From positions 3,110,501-3,174,500 of the forward strand of contig NZ_CP102267.1 of NCBI RefSeq assembly GCF_025148125.1: a stretch of DNA of 64,000 bases, given 5' to 3'. Position 1 is the stretch's first letter. Each line of letters starts with the position of its first letter. This document shows positions 6,779 through 15,090 of this stretch, piece after piece. The stretch is from Blautia wexlerae DSM 19850. GTDB lineage: Bacteria > Bacillota > Clostridia > Lachnospirales > Lachnospiraceae. The position numbers were made by a program, and so were the translations under genes. A model generated the notes under the pieces. The model had not been told where the DNA came from and did no database searches. It was given only the letters and a program-made list of their open reading frames with translations.

Positions 6779-8194
6779 ATGAGCAGTAAAGTGGCATGTC
6801 TTTACATCCGCGTCTCGACAGAGGACCAAACAGAGTTATCTCCTGATGCGCAGAAACGTCTTTTGCTGGATTACGCTCAGAAGAATGACATGATTGTTTC
6901 CGGGGACTTTATCTTTACTGAGAGTGTTTCCGGCCGGCATGCGCAGAAGCGTCCGGAGTTTCAGAAGATGATTGCCCTGGCGAAGCAGCCATCTCATCCT
7001 ATTGATGTAATCCTGGTATGGAAATTCAGTCGTTTCGCCCGTAACCAGGAAGAGTCTATCGTATACAAGAGTATGCTCAAGAAGGATAATGTAGACGTGA
7101 TCAGTGTATCTGAACCATTGATCGAGGGACCTTTTGGCAGCCTGATCGAGCGCATCATCGAATGGATGGATGAATACTATTCCATTCGATTGTCGGGTGA
7201 GGTCTTGCGTGGCATGAAAGAAAAAGCCCTGCAAAAAGGCTATCAGACATCTCCCTGTCTTGGCTATACTGCAGTTGGACATGGAAAGCCTTATGTTATT
7301 AATGAGGCTGAATATGCCATTGTCTCTTATATTATGGACCTGTATGATAATCAGAACTTAGATGAGACAGCTATTGCCAGACGTTGCAATGATCTCGGGT
7401 ACCGGACGAAACGTGGAAAACTCTTCGAGCGGCGTAGCGTTGACCGGATTCTTGGAAATCCCTTCTATTGCGGAACTGTTGTCTGGAACGGAGTGGAATT
7501 TGAAGGAAACCATGAGGTACGTCTTTCCAGAGAACGGTATGAAAAGCGTCAGAAGCTTATTACTTCCCGGAAACGTCCGGTCAAGGCGCGAAACGTATCT
7601 GCCTGCAAGCACTGGCTATCTGGTCTTTTAAAGTGTTCTGTCTGTGGAGCTACACTTTCTTACACTGGCAATAATAAGTGTCCTTATTTCCAGTGCTGGA
7701 AATATGCAAAAGGATTTCATAAGACTTCCGTAGCCTTATCTGTCAAAAAGGCCGAAGATGCTGTGATAACTTATTTTGAGCAGATCTTAGATGGAGCAGA
7801 ATTTACATATGTGTGTAAAAAGAAAAAGACTGATCATTCACTACAGATTGATCAGTTGCAAAGAGAGATCAGTAAGCTCGCCATGAGAGAAGGCAGAATC
7901 AAAGAGGCTTATGAGGCAGGCGTAGATACTCTGGAAGAATATAAGAATAATAAGGATCGTCTGGTATCAGATCGGTTAGAATTGACTGCTGCCCTTTCAC
8001 AGTTATTGCAGGAAGAGCAGGCAGAGCAGCCTGACACAGAAAAAATTCTGAAAGAGATCCGTTCTGTTGCGGATGTCCTGAAGAATCCAGACGTAGGTTA
8101 TGAAGAAAAAGGAAATCTGATCAGAAGCGTTGTGGAACAGATCATATATGATAAGGAATCCGGAAAAATGTCTTTTGACATCATTATTTCCTGA
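6779..8194 (+). CDS. Large serine recombinase of the cotJC element
   Basis: A 471-aa protein. ATG 6779 is favoured because GAGGTGA lies just upstream; GTG at 6770 is the alternative. The N-terminal resolvase domain has YIRVSTEDQ with the nucleophile Ser13 and VWKFSRFARN. A recombinase domain follows (TAIARRCNDLGYRTKRGKLF...RILGNPFYCG), then a zinc ribbon (LLKCSVCGATL...CPYFQC) and a coiled coil (~345-440). Adjacent attR and the symmetric arms indicate that it integrates and excises this element. It is analogous to SpoIVCA of skin. CATATTTTA at 6751-6759 resembles a sigma-E/K -10 box but no matching -35 is clear. Confidence 0.93.
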   Translation: MSSKVACLYIRVSTEDQTELSPDAQKRLLLDYAQKNDMIVSGDFIFTESVSGRHAQKRPEFQKMIALAKQPSHPIDVILVWKFSRFARNQEESIVYKSMLKKDNVDVISVSEPLIEGPFGSLIERIIEWMDEYYSIRLSGEVLRGMKEKALQKGYQTSPCLGYTAVGHGKPYVINEAEYAIVSYIMDLYDNQNLDETAIARRCNDLGYRTKRGKLFERRSVDRILGNPFYCGTVVWNGVEFEGNHEVRLSRERYEKRQKLITSRKRPVKARNVSACKHWLSGLLKCSVCGATLSYTGNNKCPYFQCWKYAKGFHKTSVALSVKKAEDAVITYFEQILDGAEFTYVCKKKKTDHSLQIDQLQREISKLAMREGRIKEAYEAGVDTLEEYKNNKDRLVSDRLELTAALSQLLQEEQAEQPDTEKILKEIRSVADVLKNPDVGYEEKGNLIRSVVEQIIYDKESGKMSFDIIIS

Positions 8195-8201
8195 ATTGAA
8201 A

Positions 8202-8235
8202 ATCCCGCAAACCCGCATAAACACTGGGTTTTCGG
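8202..8235 (+). terminator. Hairpin after the recombinase gene
   Basis: CCCGCAAACCC and GGGTTTTCGGG pair across an 11-base loop directly after the recombinase stop. There is no good T-run, so termination strength is uncertain. It lies between the gene and the attR arm. Confidence 0.45.
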
Positions 8236-8238
8236 GGC

Positions 8239-8285
8239 TATTATAGGGTACTGCACTCCGGTGGCCCGGATGGTGAAATCAGCGC
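8239..8285 (+). other. attR (element / cotJC junction)
   Basis: The core GGTGGCCC is at 8260-8267. The element-side arm at 8239-8259 is the inverted partner of 504-524, and host cotJC begins to the right with GATGGTGAAATC. Joining both element arms around one core gives a 50-bp attP (21+8+21), a typical size for a large serine recombinase. The right boundary of the site is estimated. Confidence 0.85.
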
Positions 8286-8802
8286 TTCTCTGCGTTATCT
8301 TTCCCAGCGTTTTACCATGCCGAACCGGACGACTTCTGCTTTGCTCAATGATATAGGAACAGAAGAACTCAGTCATCTGGAAATGGTATCCACTATTGTA
8401 CATCAGCTTACCCGGGACCTTTCCATGGAGGAAATTGAGAAATCCGGATTTGGACCGTATTATATCGATCACACAGTGGGAGTCTGGCCACAGGCAGCAG
8501 GTGGCATACCATTTAATGCATGTGAATTTCAGAGTAAAGGTGATCCGATCACTGATCTGTTCGAGGATCTTGCTGCAGAGCAGAAAGCCCGTTCTACTTA
8601 TGACAATATTCTCAGAGTAGTCCGAAATATACCTGAGATTGCGGATCCTATCAAATTCCTGCGTGCCAGAGAAGTTGTTCATTTCCAGAGATTTGGGGAA
8701 GCTCTTCAGTCCATTCAGGAAGAACTTGATGCCAAAAATTTCTATGCTTTTACCCCGGGATTTGATAATCCCTGCACTGCATCATGCAACAGCAATAAAT
8801 AA
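8260..8802 (+). pseudogene. cotJC: cotJC 3' part (Mn-catalase-family coat protein)
   Basis: Read from the core at 8260 this gives GGPDGEISASLRYLSQRF and runs on through IGTEELSHLEM (a di-manganese ligand-type EExxH segment), FEDLAAEQKARSTYDNI and REVVHFQRFGE, then stops at 8800-8802. It completes CotJC: 29 residues upstream of the element plus 180 here give 209 aa, close to the family's usual size. An internal ATG at 8317 could start a shorter product, but it has no good ribosome site and would lose the N-terminal helix. The frame is undamaged, which implies that selection still maintains it through excision. Confidence 0.92.
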
Positions 8803-8863
8803 CGTACGCAGCCAAAACCTGCGACATACTGCGCGAATTTATGCGATTAGCATCGCGAAGCGT

Positions 8864-8890
8864 GTTACTGAGAACGGAATGAACAGTAAT
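8864..8890 (+). repeat. Half copy of GTTACTG...CAGTAA(C/T) dispersed repeat
   Basis: GTTACTGAGAACGGAATGAACAGTAAT matches one end of the dispersed repeat seen complete at 30494-30636. It lies between cotJC and trkA and is palindromic, flanked by GCG/CGC. Confidence 0.6.
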
Positions 8891-8928
8891 ACGCTCCATC
8901 TTAAAAATCACAGAAATTTCATATTTGC

Positions 8929-8957
8929 TTTACAAATATATCTGGTGGTGCTATAGT
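8929..8957 (+). promoter_or_regulatory. Promoter of trkAH
   Basis: TTTACA (8929-8934), a 17-base spacer and TATAGT (8952-8957). The resulting leader of about 115 bases contains an inverted repeat GTAATTGC/GCAATTAC (8982-9009) and a strong hairpin before the trkA start. Confidence 0.5.
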
Positions 8958-9030
8958 ATTCTTAGCTTAATAGCCACAAAAGTAATTGCCAAAAATATTG
9001 AGCAATTACAAACAAAAATATGATATAAAA

Positions 9031-9065
9031 GGGGCTGTCTCACATAGATATTATGTGACAGCCCC
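9031..9065 (+). promoter_or_regulatory. Strong hairpin in the trkA leader
   Basis: GGGGCTGTC and GACAGCCCC plus ACATA/TATGT form a stem of about 14 bp with a two-base bulge. It ends 8 bases before GGAGGAATT-ATG of trkA. It could be an attenuator or a misplaced terminator; no known riboswitch class was recognised. Confidence 0.5.
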
Positions 9066-9080
9066 CTTATTGGAGGAATT

Positions 9081-10439
9081 ATGCAGATAATTATTGTTGG
9101 GTGCGGTAAAGTTGGACGTACCCTGGCAGAACAGCTTCAGGAAGAAGAATCCGACATTACTCTTATAGACGTTTCTTCTAATGTGATCACTTCCCTTCAG
9201 GATGACATTGATGCCATGGGTATCGTGGGAAACGGTGCAAGTATCAACACGCTGGTGGAAGCAGGTATTGAGAATGCAGATATCCTGATTGCCGTAACCG
9301 GCTCTGATGAAATGAATCTCCTCTGCTGCCTGATCGCACAGAAAACCGGCCATTGCCAGACGATTGCCCGTGTCCGCAATCCTATCTATGCCAAAGAGAT
9401 CAGCTTCATCAAGAAGCGTCTGGGTGTTACTATGATCATTAACCCGGAGCTTGCAGCTGCACAGGAAATTTCCCGTCTCTTACGCTTTCCTTCAGCTATC
9501 AAGATCGATACTTTCGCACGTGGTCGTGTGGAAATGCTGAAATTCAAAGTGCTTCCTGAATTTAATCTGGATGGCATGACAATCTCACGCATTACGGAAG
9601 CCCTGAAATGCGACGTCTTGTTCTGCGCAGTAGAAAGCCGGGATCATGTATCTATTCCCGGCGGTAATCAGGTGATCCACGACGGAGATATGGTTTCCAT
9701 TCTTGCTTCCCCGGTGAATGCAGCAGCCTTTTTCAAAAAGATCGGCCTGAAAACCAATCAGGTAAAAAACGCCATTATTGTCGGCGGAGGAACCATTTCC
9801 TATTACCTTACAAAAGCCCTGCTTGATATGAACATCTCCGTTAAGATCATCGAACAGAATGAGTCCCGCTGTGAAACCTTAAGTGATCTGCTTCCGGAGG
9901 CAACTATCATTAACGGAGACGGAACTAACCGTTCTCTCCTTATGGAAGAGGGACTCTCACGCACAGAGGCTTTTGTATCACTCACAAACATGGATGAGGA
10001 AAATGTTTTCCTTTCACTCTTTGCCAAAACAGTTTCCAATGCCAAACTGGTTGCCAAGGTAAACCGCCTTGCCTTTGATGATGTCATTGATAACCTTGAC
10101 ATCGGAAGCGTCATTTATCCGAAATATATCACAGCCGACTATATCCTGCAGTATGTACGTGCCATGCAGAACAGCATCGGCAGCAATATTGAAACCCTTT
10201 ATCATATCCTGGATAATCAGGCAGAAGCTCTGGAATTTGCCATCCGCGAAAATTCACCGGTAACAGGCATTCCATTATCTGAACTGAACCTGAAGAAAAA
10301 CCTTCTTGTAGGTTACCTGAACCGAAATGGTCAGGTCAGGATTCCCAGAGGCCAGGATACCATTCAGGTCGGAGATACCGTTATCATAGTAACTTCTCAG
10401 AAGGGCCTTCGCGATATCACAGATATTCTGGAAAAATAA
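9081..10439 (+). CDS. trkA: Trk potassium uptake NAD-binding protein TrkA
   Basis: A 452-aa peripheral membrane regulator with two RCK units. MQIIIVGCGKVGRTLAEQL (residues 1-19) and NAIIVGGGTISYYLTKAL (~232-250) are the two Rossmann nucleotide-binding motifs, each followed by a TrkA-C domain (~140-220 and ~370-452). It gates the TrkH channel in response to NAD(H)/ATP. GGAGG lies 5 bases before the ATG. trkH follows 12 bases downstream, so both proteins are made from one message. Confidence 0.95.
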   Translation: MQIIIVGCGKVGRTLAEQLQEEESDITLIDVSSNVITSLQDDIDAMGIVGNGASINTLVEAGIENADILIAVTGSDEMNLLCCLIAQKTGHCQTIARVRNPIYAKEISFIKKRLGVTMIINPELAAAQEISRLLRFPSAIKIDTFARGRVEMLKFKVLPEFNLDGMTISRITEALKCDVLFCAVESRDHVSIPGGNQVIHDGDMVSILASPVNAAAFFKKIGLKTNQVKNAIIVGGGTISYYLTKALLDMNISVKIIEQNESRCETLSDLLPEATIINGDGTNRSLLMEEGLSRTEAFVSLTNMDEENVFLSLFAKTVSNAKLVAKVNRLAFDDVIDNLDIGSVIYPKYITADYILQYVRAMQNSIGSNIETLYHILDNQAEALEFAIRENSPVTGIPLSELNLKKNLLVGYLNRNGQVRIPRGQDTIQVGDTVIIVTSQKGLRDITDILEK

Positions 10440-10451
10440 AGGAGCCAAATC

Positions 10452-11891
10452 ATGAACTATTCCATTATTATCTATATCATCGGAATGATTCTGAAAATTG
10501 AAGCTGTATTTATGGCTCTGCCCGCAATTACGGCACTCATCTATCAGGAAACTTCCGGTGTAGCTTTTCTGATCACGATTGCTTTATGCCTGGTCATCGG
10601 GCTTCCTCTCACCAGGAAAAAGCCGACAAGAAAGGCTTTCTACACAAAAGAAGGTTTCGTGACTGTAGCATTAAGCTGGATCGTTCTGAGTATCATAGGA
10701 GCAATCCCCTTTGTGATCAGCCGAAGCATTCCAAATCCTGTAGATGCATTATTTGAAACAGTTTCGGGTTTTACTACAACAGGAGCCAGTATTCTCAGCG
10801 ATGTGGAGGCACTTCCTCATTGTATGCTGATGTGGAGAAGCTTCACGCACTGGATCGGCGGAATGGGTGTTCTGGTTTTCATCCTCTCCCTTCTTCCACT
10901 TACCGGCGGTTATCATATGAATCTTATGAAAGCGGAGAGTCCCGGACCATCTGTAAGCAAGCTTGCGCCAAAAGTACAGTCAACTGCCAAAATTCTGTAT
11001 TCTATTTATTTCGTAATGACAGTGATCCAGATCCTGCTTCTTCTGGTCGGTGGTATGCCGCTGTTTGACTCCATATGTACAGCTTTCGGTACTGCAGGTA
11101 CCGGAGGATTTGGTATTAAAAATGACAGCATGGCCAGTTACAGTACATATCTGCAGGTAGTCATTACTGTATTTATGATTTTATTTGGCGTTAACTTTAA
11201 TGCTTACTTTTTCATTATCACAAAAAAATTTGCTCAGGCTTTTAAAATGGAAGAAGTGCGGTATTATTTCGGAATCATCGGTATTGCAATTCTTATCATC
11301 ACCTGCAATATTTACCATATTTTCGGAAGTGCAGCCAAAGCTTTTCAGCAGGCAGCTTTCCAGGTTGGTTCCATTATCACAACAACCGGATATGCAACAA
11401 CAGATTTTAATACCTGGCCGGAAATTTCGCGGACAATCCTGGTACTGCTGATGTTTATCGGTGCATGTGCCGGAAGTACAGGCGGCGGCATTAAAGTATC
11501 CAGGATCCTGATTCTCTGCAAAACAGTCCGCAAGGAGCTTCATATTTTTCTGCATCCAAATGCGGTAAAGAAAATAAAAATGGACGGCAAAGCCATCCCA
11601 CATGAAGTTGTTCGTTCCACAAATATTTTCTTCATTGTATATATGCTGATTTTTGCATCCTCCATATTCCTGATTGCCTTTGACGATTTCAATCTGATCA
11701 CGAATTTTACGGCGGTTGCGGCAACCTTTAATAATATCGGACCTGGTCTGGAACTGGTAGGACCTACCGGAAACTTCGGCATGTTCTCCTGGTTTTCAAA
11801 GCTTATCCTTACTTTTGATATGCTGGCAGGACGTCTTGAGATTTTCCCGTTACTGATATTGTTTGTAAGGGATACATGGAAGAAATTCTAA
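10452..11891 (+). CDS. trkH: Trk potassium uptake channel TrkH
   Basis: A 479-aa integral membrane protein with about ten to twelve hydrophobic segments. The selectivity-filter loops are visible: SGFTTTGASIL, TAFGTAGTGGFG, SIITTTGYATTDF and FNNIGPGLELVGPTG. This is the TrkH/KtrB-type pore that imports potassium, with TrkA from the gene just upstream as its gate. GGAG precedes the ATG. The length is typical of TrkH. Confidence 0.95.
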   Translation: MNYSIIIYIIGMILKIEAVFMALPAITALIYQETSGVAFLITIALCLVIGLPLTRKKPTRKAFYTKEGFVTVALSWIVLSIIGAIPFVISRSIPNPVDALFETVSGFTTTGASILSDVEALPHCMLMWRSFTHWIGGMGVLVFILSLLPLTGGYHMNLMKAESPGPSVSKLAPKVQSTAKILYSIYFVMTVIQILLLLVGGMPLFDSICTAFGTAGTGGFGIKNDSMASYSTYLQVVITVFMILFGVNFNAYFFIITKKFAQAFKMEEVRYYFGIIGIAILIITCNIYHIFGSAAKAFQQAAFQVGSIITTTGYATTDFNTWPEISRTILVLLMFIGACAGSTGGGIKVSRILILCKTVRKELHIFLHPNAVKKIKMDGKAIPHEVVRSTNIFFIVYMLIFASSIFLIAFDDFNLITNFTAVAATFNNIGPGLELVGPTGNFGMFSWFSKLILTFDMLAGRLEIFPLLILFVRDTWKKF

Positions 11892-12017
11892 AAATATTTT
11901 GGTGAAACAAATTTTATTTTTTTACACCGTATTCATATTTTATTCATATTTATTGGATATAATGAATTTTAGAAAGATGATGAATCTTTCTTATAAATAT
12001 TTTTCTTTTTCATACGC

Positions 12018-12062
12018 GCCGGTACGAAAGTACCGGCCTCCTTCCATTTATGGGAGTTTTTT
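12018..12062 (+). terminator. Stem-loops and T-run after trkH
   Basis: GCCGGTAC-GAAA-GTACCGGC (12018-12037) is a perfect 8-bp stem with a GNRA loop. A second short stem (CTCC...GGAG) and TTTTTTATTTT follow. It separates trkH from the convergent radical SAM gene. Confidence 0.6.
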
Positions 12063-12065
12063 ATT

Positions 12066-13091
12066 TTACGGCATTTTTCTCACACCTTCATAATCAAACG
12101 CAGGAATAAAACTCTCTCTGGCAGTTTCACCATCTTGAAAAAATCCATTTTCAATCCCAAGCTCAAATGCATAGTCCAGAACTTTTTCATATTCTCTTCT
12201 GGTTACACAACGATTCAGTTCTGTATATTCTTTCTGCTCAAAAACCGGCGTATACTGATTCATGATACTGATATAAATCTGCTTTCCAAAAGTCTTATGT
12301 AAAAGTTTCAGAACCTTCTTTGAATTTCTTGTATGCCCCGGCAATATAAGATGTCTCACAATAGTCCCACGTTTCATATATCCCTCTGCATCAAACTGTG
12401 GCATTCCTGTCTGGCGTACCATCTCATTAACTGCTTCCATAGCCCTTTCAGGATAATCATTCGCATGTGAAAATTTCACCGCCAATTCGCTCTCCGCATA
12501 TTTGTAATCCGGAAGATAAATGTCCACATATCCGTCCAGAAGTTTCAATGTCTCTGTGTTCTCATATCCACCACAGTTATAAACAACCGGAATATTAAGC
12601 CCATGCTTCTTTGCACAGTCCAAAGCTACGATGATCTGTGGAATATAATGTGTTCCGGTTACCAGATTGATATTTGCAGCATCCTTTTCCTGCAGTTCCA
12701 GGAATATTTCTGCCAGTCTTTCCTCAGTGATCTCAAGGCCACTGTCACCAATGGCAATTTCCCGGTTCTGGCAGAAACAGCATCTCAGATTGCATCCTGT
12801 AAAAAAGACTGCCCCAGAACCTCTGGTTCCCGAAATACATGGTTCTTCCCACATATGCAAAGCTGCCCTTGCAATCTTAACCTTCTGATTCATTCCACAG
12901 TATCCGGTTTTTCCGGCTGTTCTGTCTACATGGCAATTTCTCGGACATAAACTGCAATCTGCCAGTATGCAGCTTTCTGTATCCTGCCTCAGAGTTTTAT
13001 CTTTGTTTTTTTCTGTCTGTATTTTATTTAGCTTCACTTTTCTCTTCTGTCCTTTTTTCTTTCCCCGACTTGATATCTGTGAATCGCCCAC
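12066..13091 (-). CDS. Radical SAM protein, pyruvate formate-lyase activase-like
   Basis: A 341-aa protein. The radical SAM cluster motif is GCNLRCCFCQN (CxxxCxxC, residues ~98-108), preceded by a cysteine-rich stretch CSLCPRNCHVDR...GYCG and an SGTRGSGAVFFTG segment. This matches the COG1313 PflX-like family, whose substrate is generally unknown. The first ~35 residues are basic and low-complexity (GKKKGQKRKVKLNK), so translation may start later. It lies alone between trkH and sigE and is probably cytoplasmic. Confidence 0.8.
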   Translation of the reverse strand: MGDSQISSRGKKKGQKRKVKLNKIQTEKNKDKTLRQDTESCILADCSLCPRNCHVDRTAGKTGYCGMNQKVKIARAALHMWEEPCISGTRGSGAVFFTGCNLRCCFCQNREIAIGDSGLEITEERLAEIFLELQEKDAANINLVTGTHYIPQIIVALDCAKKHGLNIPVVYNCGGYENTETLKLLDGYVDIYLPDYKYAESELAVKFSHANDYPERAMEAVNEMVRQTGMPQFDAEGYMKRGTIVRHLILPGHTRNSKKVLKLLHKTFGKQIYISIMNQYTPVFEQKEYTELNRCVTRREYEKVLDYAFELGIENGFFQDGETARESFIPAFDYEGVRKMP

Positions 13092-13209
13092 TGCAAAACA
13101 GTTCCCACAGTTTGCTTATATTATAACCGTTCAGTGCTTTCACAGTTACAGTCGGATTGCTGAATAGTTACTATCCTTTATATCATTATACTACATTCCC
13201 CAATTACGT

Positions 13210-13920
13210 CTATTCATATTTCACAATTTCCTTTTTCAATCTCTTCATGATCCTTTTTTCCAACCTGGAAATATATGATTGAGAAATTCCCAGAAGGTCT
13301 GCAACCTCTTTCTGTGTTTTCTCTGCAGCATTCTCCTTTCCCAGACCAAATCTAAGGCGGATGATCGTCTGCTCACGCGGTGAAAGCTTTCTAATTGCCT
13401 TTGACAGCAACGAAATCTCCACTTCATCTTCCAGACGTCTTGAAATCACATCCTCATCAGTTCCCAGAATATCAGAAAGCAGGAGTTCATTTCCATCCCA
13501 GTCTACGTTCAGCGGTTCGTCTATGGACACTTCCATCTTTGTCTTACTGTTGCGGCGAAGATACATCAGGATCTCATTCTCTATACATCTGGATGCATAA
13601 GTGGCAAGCTTGATGTTTTTTACAGGATTAAAGGTATTGATTGCCTTGATCAGCCCAATCGTTCCGATTGAGATCAGATCCTCCACCCCGACTCCTGTGT
13701 TATCAAACTTCTTTGCAATATACACCACAAGCCTTAAATTATGTTCGATCAGAACAGACTTCGCTTCTTCTTCCTGCCCTGTTCCAAGCTTCTGCAGTAT
13801 AAACGCCTCACGCTTCGGCTCCAGCGGTGCCGGCAGCACATCATTTCCACCAATATAAAAAACTTCTCCTGAACGGTTCATCACCATTCTTGACACTACC
13901 TGTAATGGATAACAGCTCAT
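13210..13920 (-). CDS. sigE: Sporulation sigma factor SigE
   Basis: A 236-aa sigma-70-family factor for early mother-cell transcription. It contains region 2 ([48 protein letters not shown]) and region 4 ([35 protein letters not shown]). Before [13 protein letters not shown], the conserved processing region, there is only a short pro-sequence of about 20 residues ([20 protein letters not shown]). GGGAGGGG precedes the start; GTG at 13926 is an alternative. spoIIGA lies just upstream in the same direction. Confidence 0.93.
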   Translation of the reverse strand: MSCYPLQVVSRMVMNRSGEVFYIGGNDVLPAPLEPKREAFILQKLGTGQEEEAKSVLIEHNLRLVVYIAKKFDNTGVGVEDLISIGTIGLIKAINTFNPVKNIKLATYASRCIENEILMYLRRNSKTKMEVSIDEPLNVDWDGNELLLSDILGTDEDVISRRLEDEVEISLLSKAIRKLSPREQTIIRLRFGLGKENAAEKTQKEVADLLGISQSYISRLEKRIMKRLKKEIVKYE

Positions 13921-13937
13921 AGTCACAACCCCTCCCG

Positions 13938-14795
13938 TTAAAGTAATCTGGAATTCAAAAGTACCTCGTATTCCTTACCAAAAGCGGATGTTTCAAATGA
14001 AAATGCAAATACCGGATTGTCTATGCAGACAACCTCTGCGGGAGTCTGAATGCAGAGTCTCTCAAAAGTAACAGCCAGCATCATTCCCTGTTCTTTTCCT
14101 ATACTGTGAAAAAAGGTAAAATGTGGATGAAGCCCAGCAGTTCCCGGTTTCCCAGACTCCCCGGGATTTTCTTTCAGGTGTTTTAAACAGCTTACGGTTT
14201 CTTCTGAACATATTTCAGATAAAACTTTTTCTGTCCCTACAGATACAGGTTTTCCGTTTACAGAATCCATAAGCAGATTTCCGGAATCATAAAATCCATG
14301 AAAAGGATATCCACATCCTTTATAGTATATGGTTATCGGATAGATATTCTTTGTCCGTATTCTCAGGGAATCCATCAGATATGACAACGCTGTAATGCCG
14401 GACCACGTTGCTGCTGCAAGGATCAGAAACATTTTGACTGTCAACTTATCACTGACAATCACTTCCCAGAACCCTCCACACAGAAATGCGGCAAAATACA
14501 GTGTAAGTATTGCTTTAAGCAGCAGACTTCCCCTTTTCAGATTACATCCGATCACAAGCATTCCTGCAGCACAGCCACCATGCAGCAGGACAAGTGCCGG
14601 AAGAAAAATCCCAGACTCCAGAAAAGATCGCAGATAAATGATCCAGCAGGAAAACACCGCACCTGCAGCAGCTCCCAGAAGAGCTCTTTTTCTGCTTCTT
14701 CCACATCGGAATAATATTCCTGTAAATCTGATCAATATGTAATCTATCAGGAGATTTGTGAAAAAAACTACATCTATGTATATTTCGTAATGCAT
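13938..14795 (-). CDS. spoIIGA: Sigma-E processing peptidase SpoIIGA
   Basis: A 285-aa protein. The N-terminal half has about five membrane segments starting [20 protein letters not shown], a typical SpoIIGA opening. The C-terminal half holds the aspartic-protease-like domain with [10 protein letters not shown] (catalytic Asp, DSG) . SpoIIGA cleaves pro-SigE at the forespore septum after a signal from the forespore. ATG 14795 has GGAGGGAAGG upstream and replaces a longer frame start at 14837. The stop is about 17 bases before the sigE start, so they form an operon. Confidence 0.92.
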   Translation of the reverse strand: MHYEIYIDVVFFTNLLIDYILIRFTGILFRCGRSRKRALLGAAAGAVFSCWIIYLRSFLESGIFLPALVLLHGGCAAGMLVIGCNLKRGSLLLKAILTLYFAAFLCGGFWEVIVSDKLTVKMFLILAAATWSGITALSYLMDSLRIRTKNIYPITIYYKGCGYPFHGFYDSGNLLMDSVNGKPVSVGTEKVLSEICSEETVSCLKHLKENPGESGKPGTAGLHPHFTFFHSIGKEQGMMLAVTFERLCIQTPAEVVCIDNPVFAFSFETSAFGKEYEVLLNSRLL

Positions 14796-14878
14796 TTCCT
14801 TCCCTCCGTCTGATACTGCCTCTGACTTCTCCTTCACTTCGGTAAGTGAGATTCATTATACGTGATAAAGTATGCGGA

Positions 14879-14931
14879 TTTTGTCAAAACGGAGGAATTA
14901 TGTCTTATTATTTGTCGCACTAAATCGACAG
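14879..14931 (-). promoter_or_regulatory. Cluster of Spo0A-box-like sites upstream of spoIIGA
   Basis: TTTTGTCAAAAC at 14879-14890, TTTGTCGCA at 14911-14919 and, on the other strand, TGTCGAT at 14925-14931 all resemble the TGTCGAA 0A box. In Bacillus and clostridia spoIIG is directly activated by Spo0A-phosphate. The rest of 14796-15090 holds the aroE leader. Confidence 0.45.
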
Positions 14932-15027
14932 TTTTTATCATATAAACCAAAATGAACATGTATTGACATATAATTGAAGTTAGAATAAAATGATAGATAA
15001 TTTCTATGTTTTAGAAGGGCATCTTCT

Positions 15028-15051
15028 ATACTGTCACAATTCAGACAGTAT
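15028..15051 (+). promoter_or_regulatory. Hairpin in aroE upstream region
   Basis: ATACTGTC and GACAGTAT form a perfect 8-bp stem 40 bases before the aroE ATG. A weaker stem AGAAG/CTTCT lies directly before it. Role unknown; no known riboswitch was recognised. Confidence 0.4.
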
Positions 15052-15090
15052 TTTATGTCTCTGCTACAAAACAGACTGGAGGATTTTAAC

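Larger units (their letters stand above)
496..8259 (+). mobile_element. skin-like integrated element interrupting cotJC
   Basis: The 7,764-bp insertion is bounded by GGTGGCCC at 496-503 and 8260-8267. It carries a large serine recombinase next to the right end, plus phage-type genes: endolysin, holin, DUF739 Cro-like, CI-like repressor and ImmA-like. No capsid, tail or terminase genes are visible, so it is a reduced prophage. Deleting one core-to-core unit restores an unbroken cotJC frame. The same architecture is known for skin in sigK and for other prophage-like elements in sporulation genes, where the mother cell excises them. That excision here is developmental is inference. Confidence 0.9.

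Noticed and set aside
8317..8802. Internal ATG as a free-standing catalase-like gene
   Set aside because: No ribosome site, missing N-terminal helix, and the exact in-frame continuity with the upstream half shows it is the cotJC remainder.
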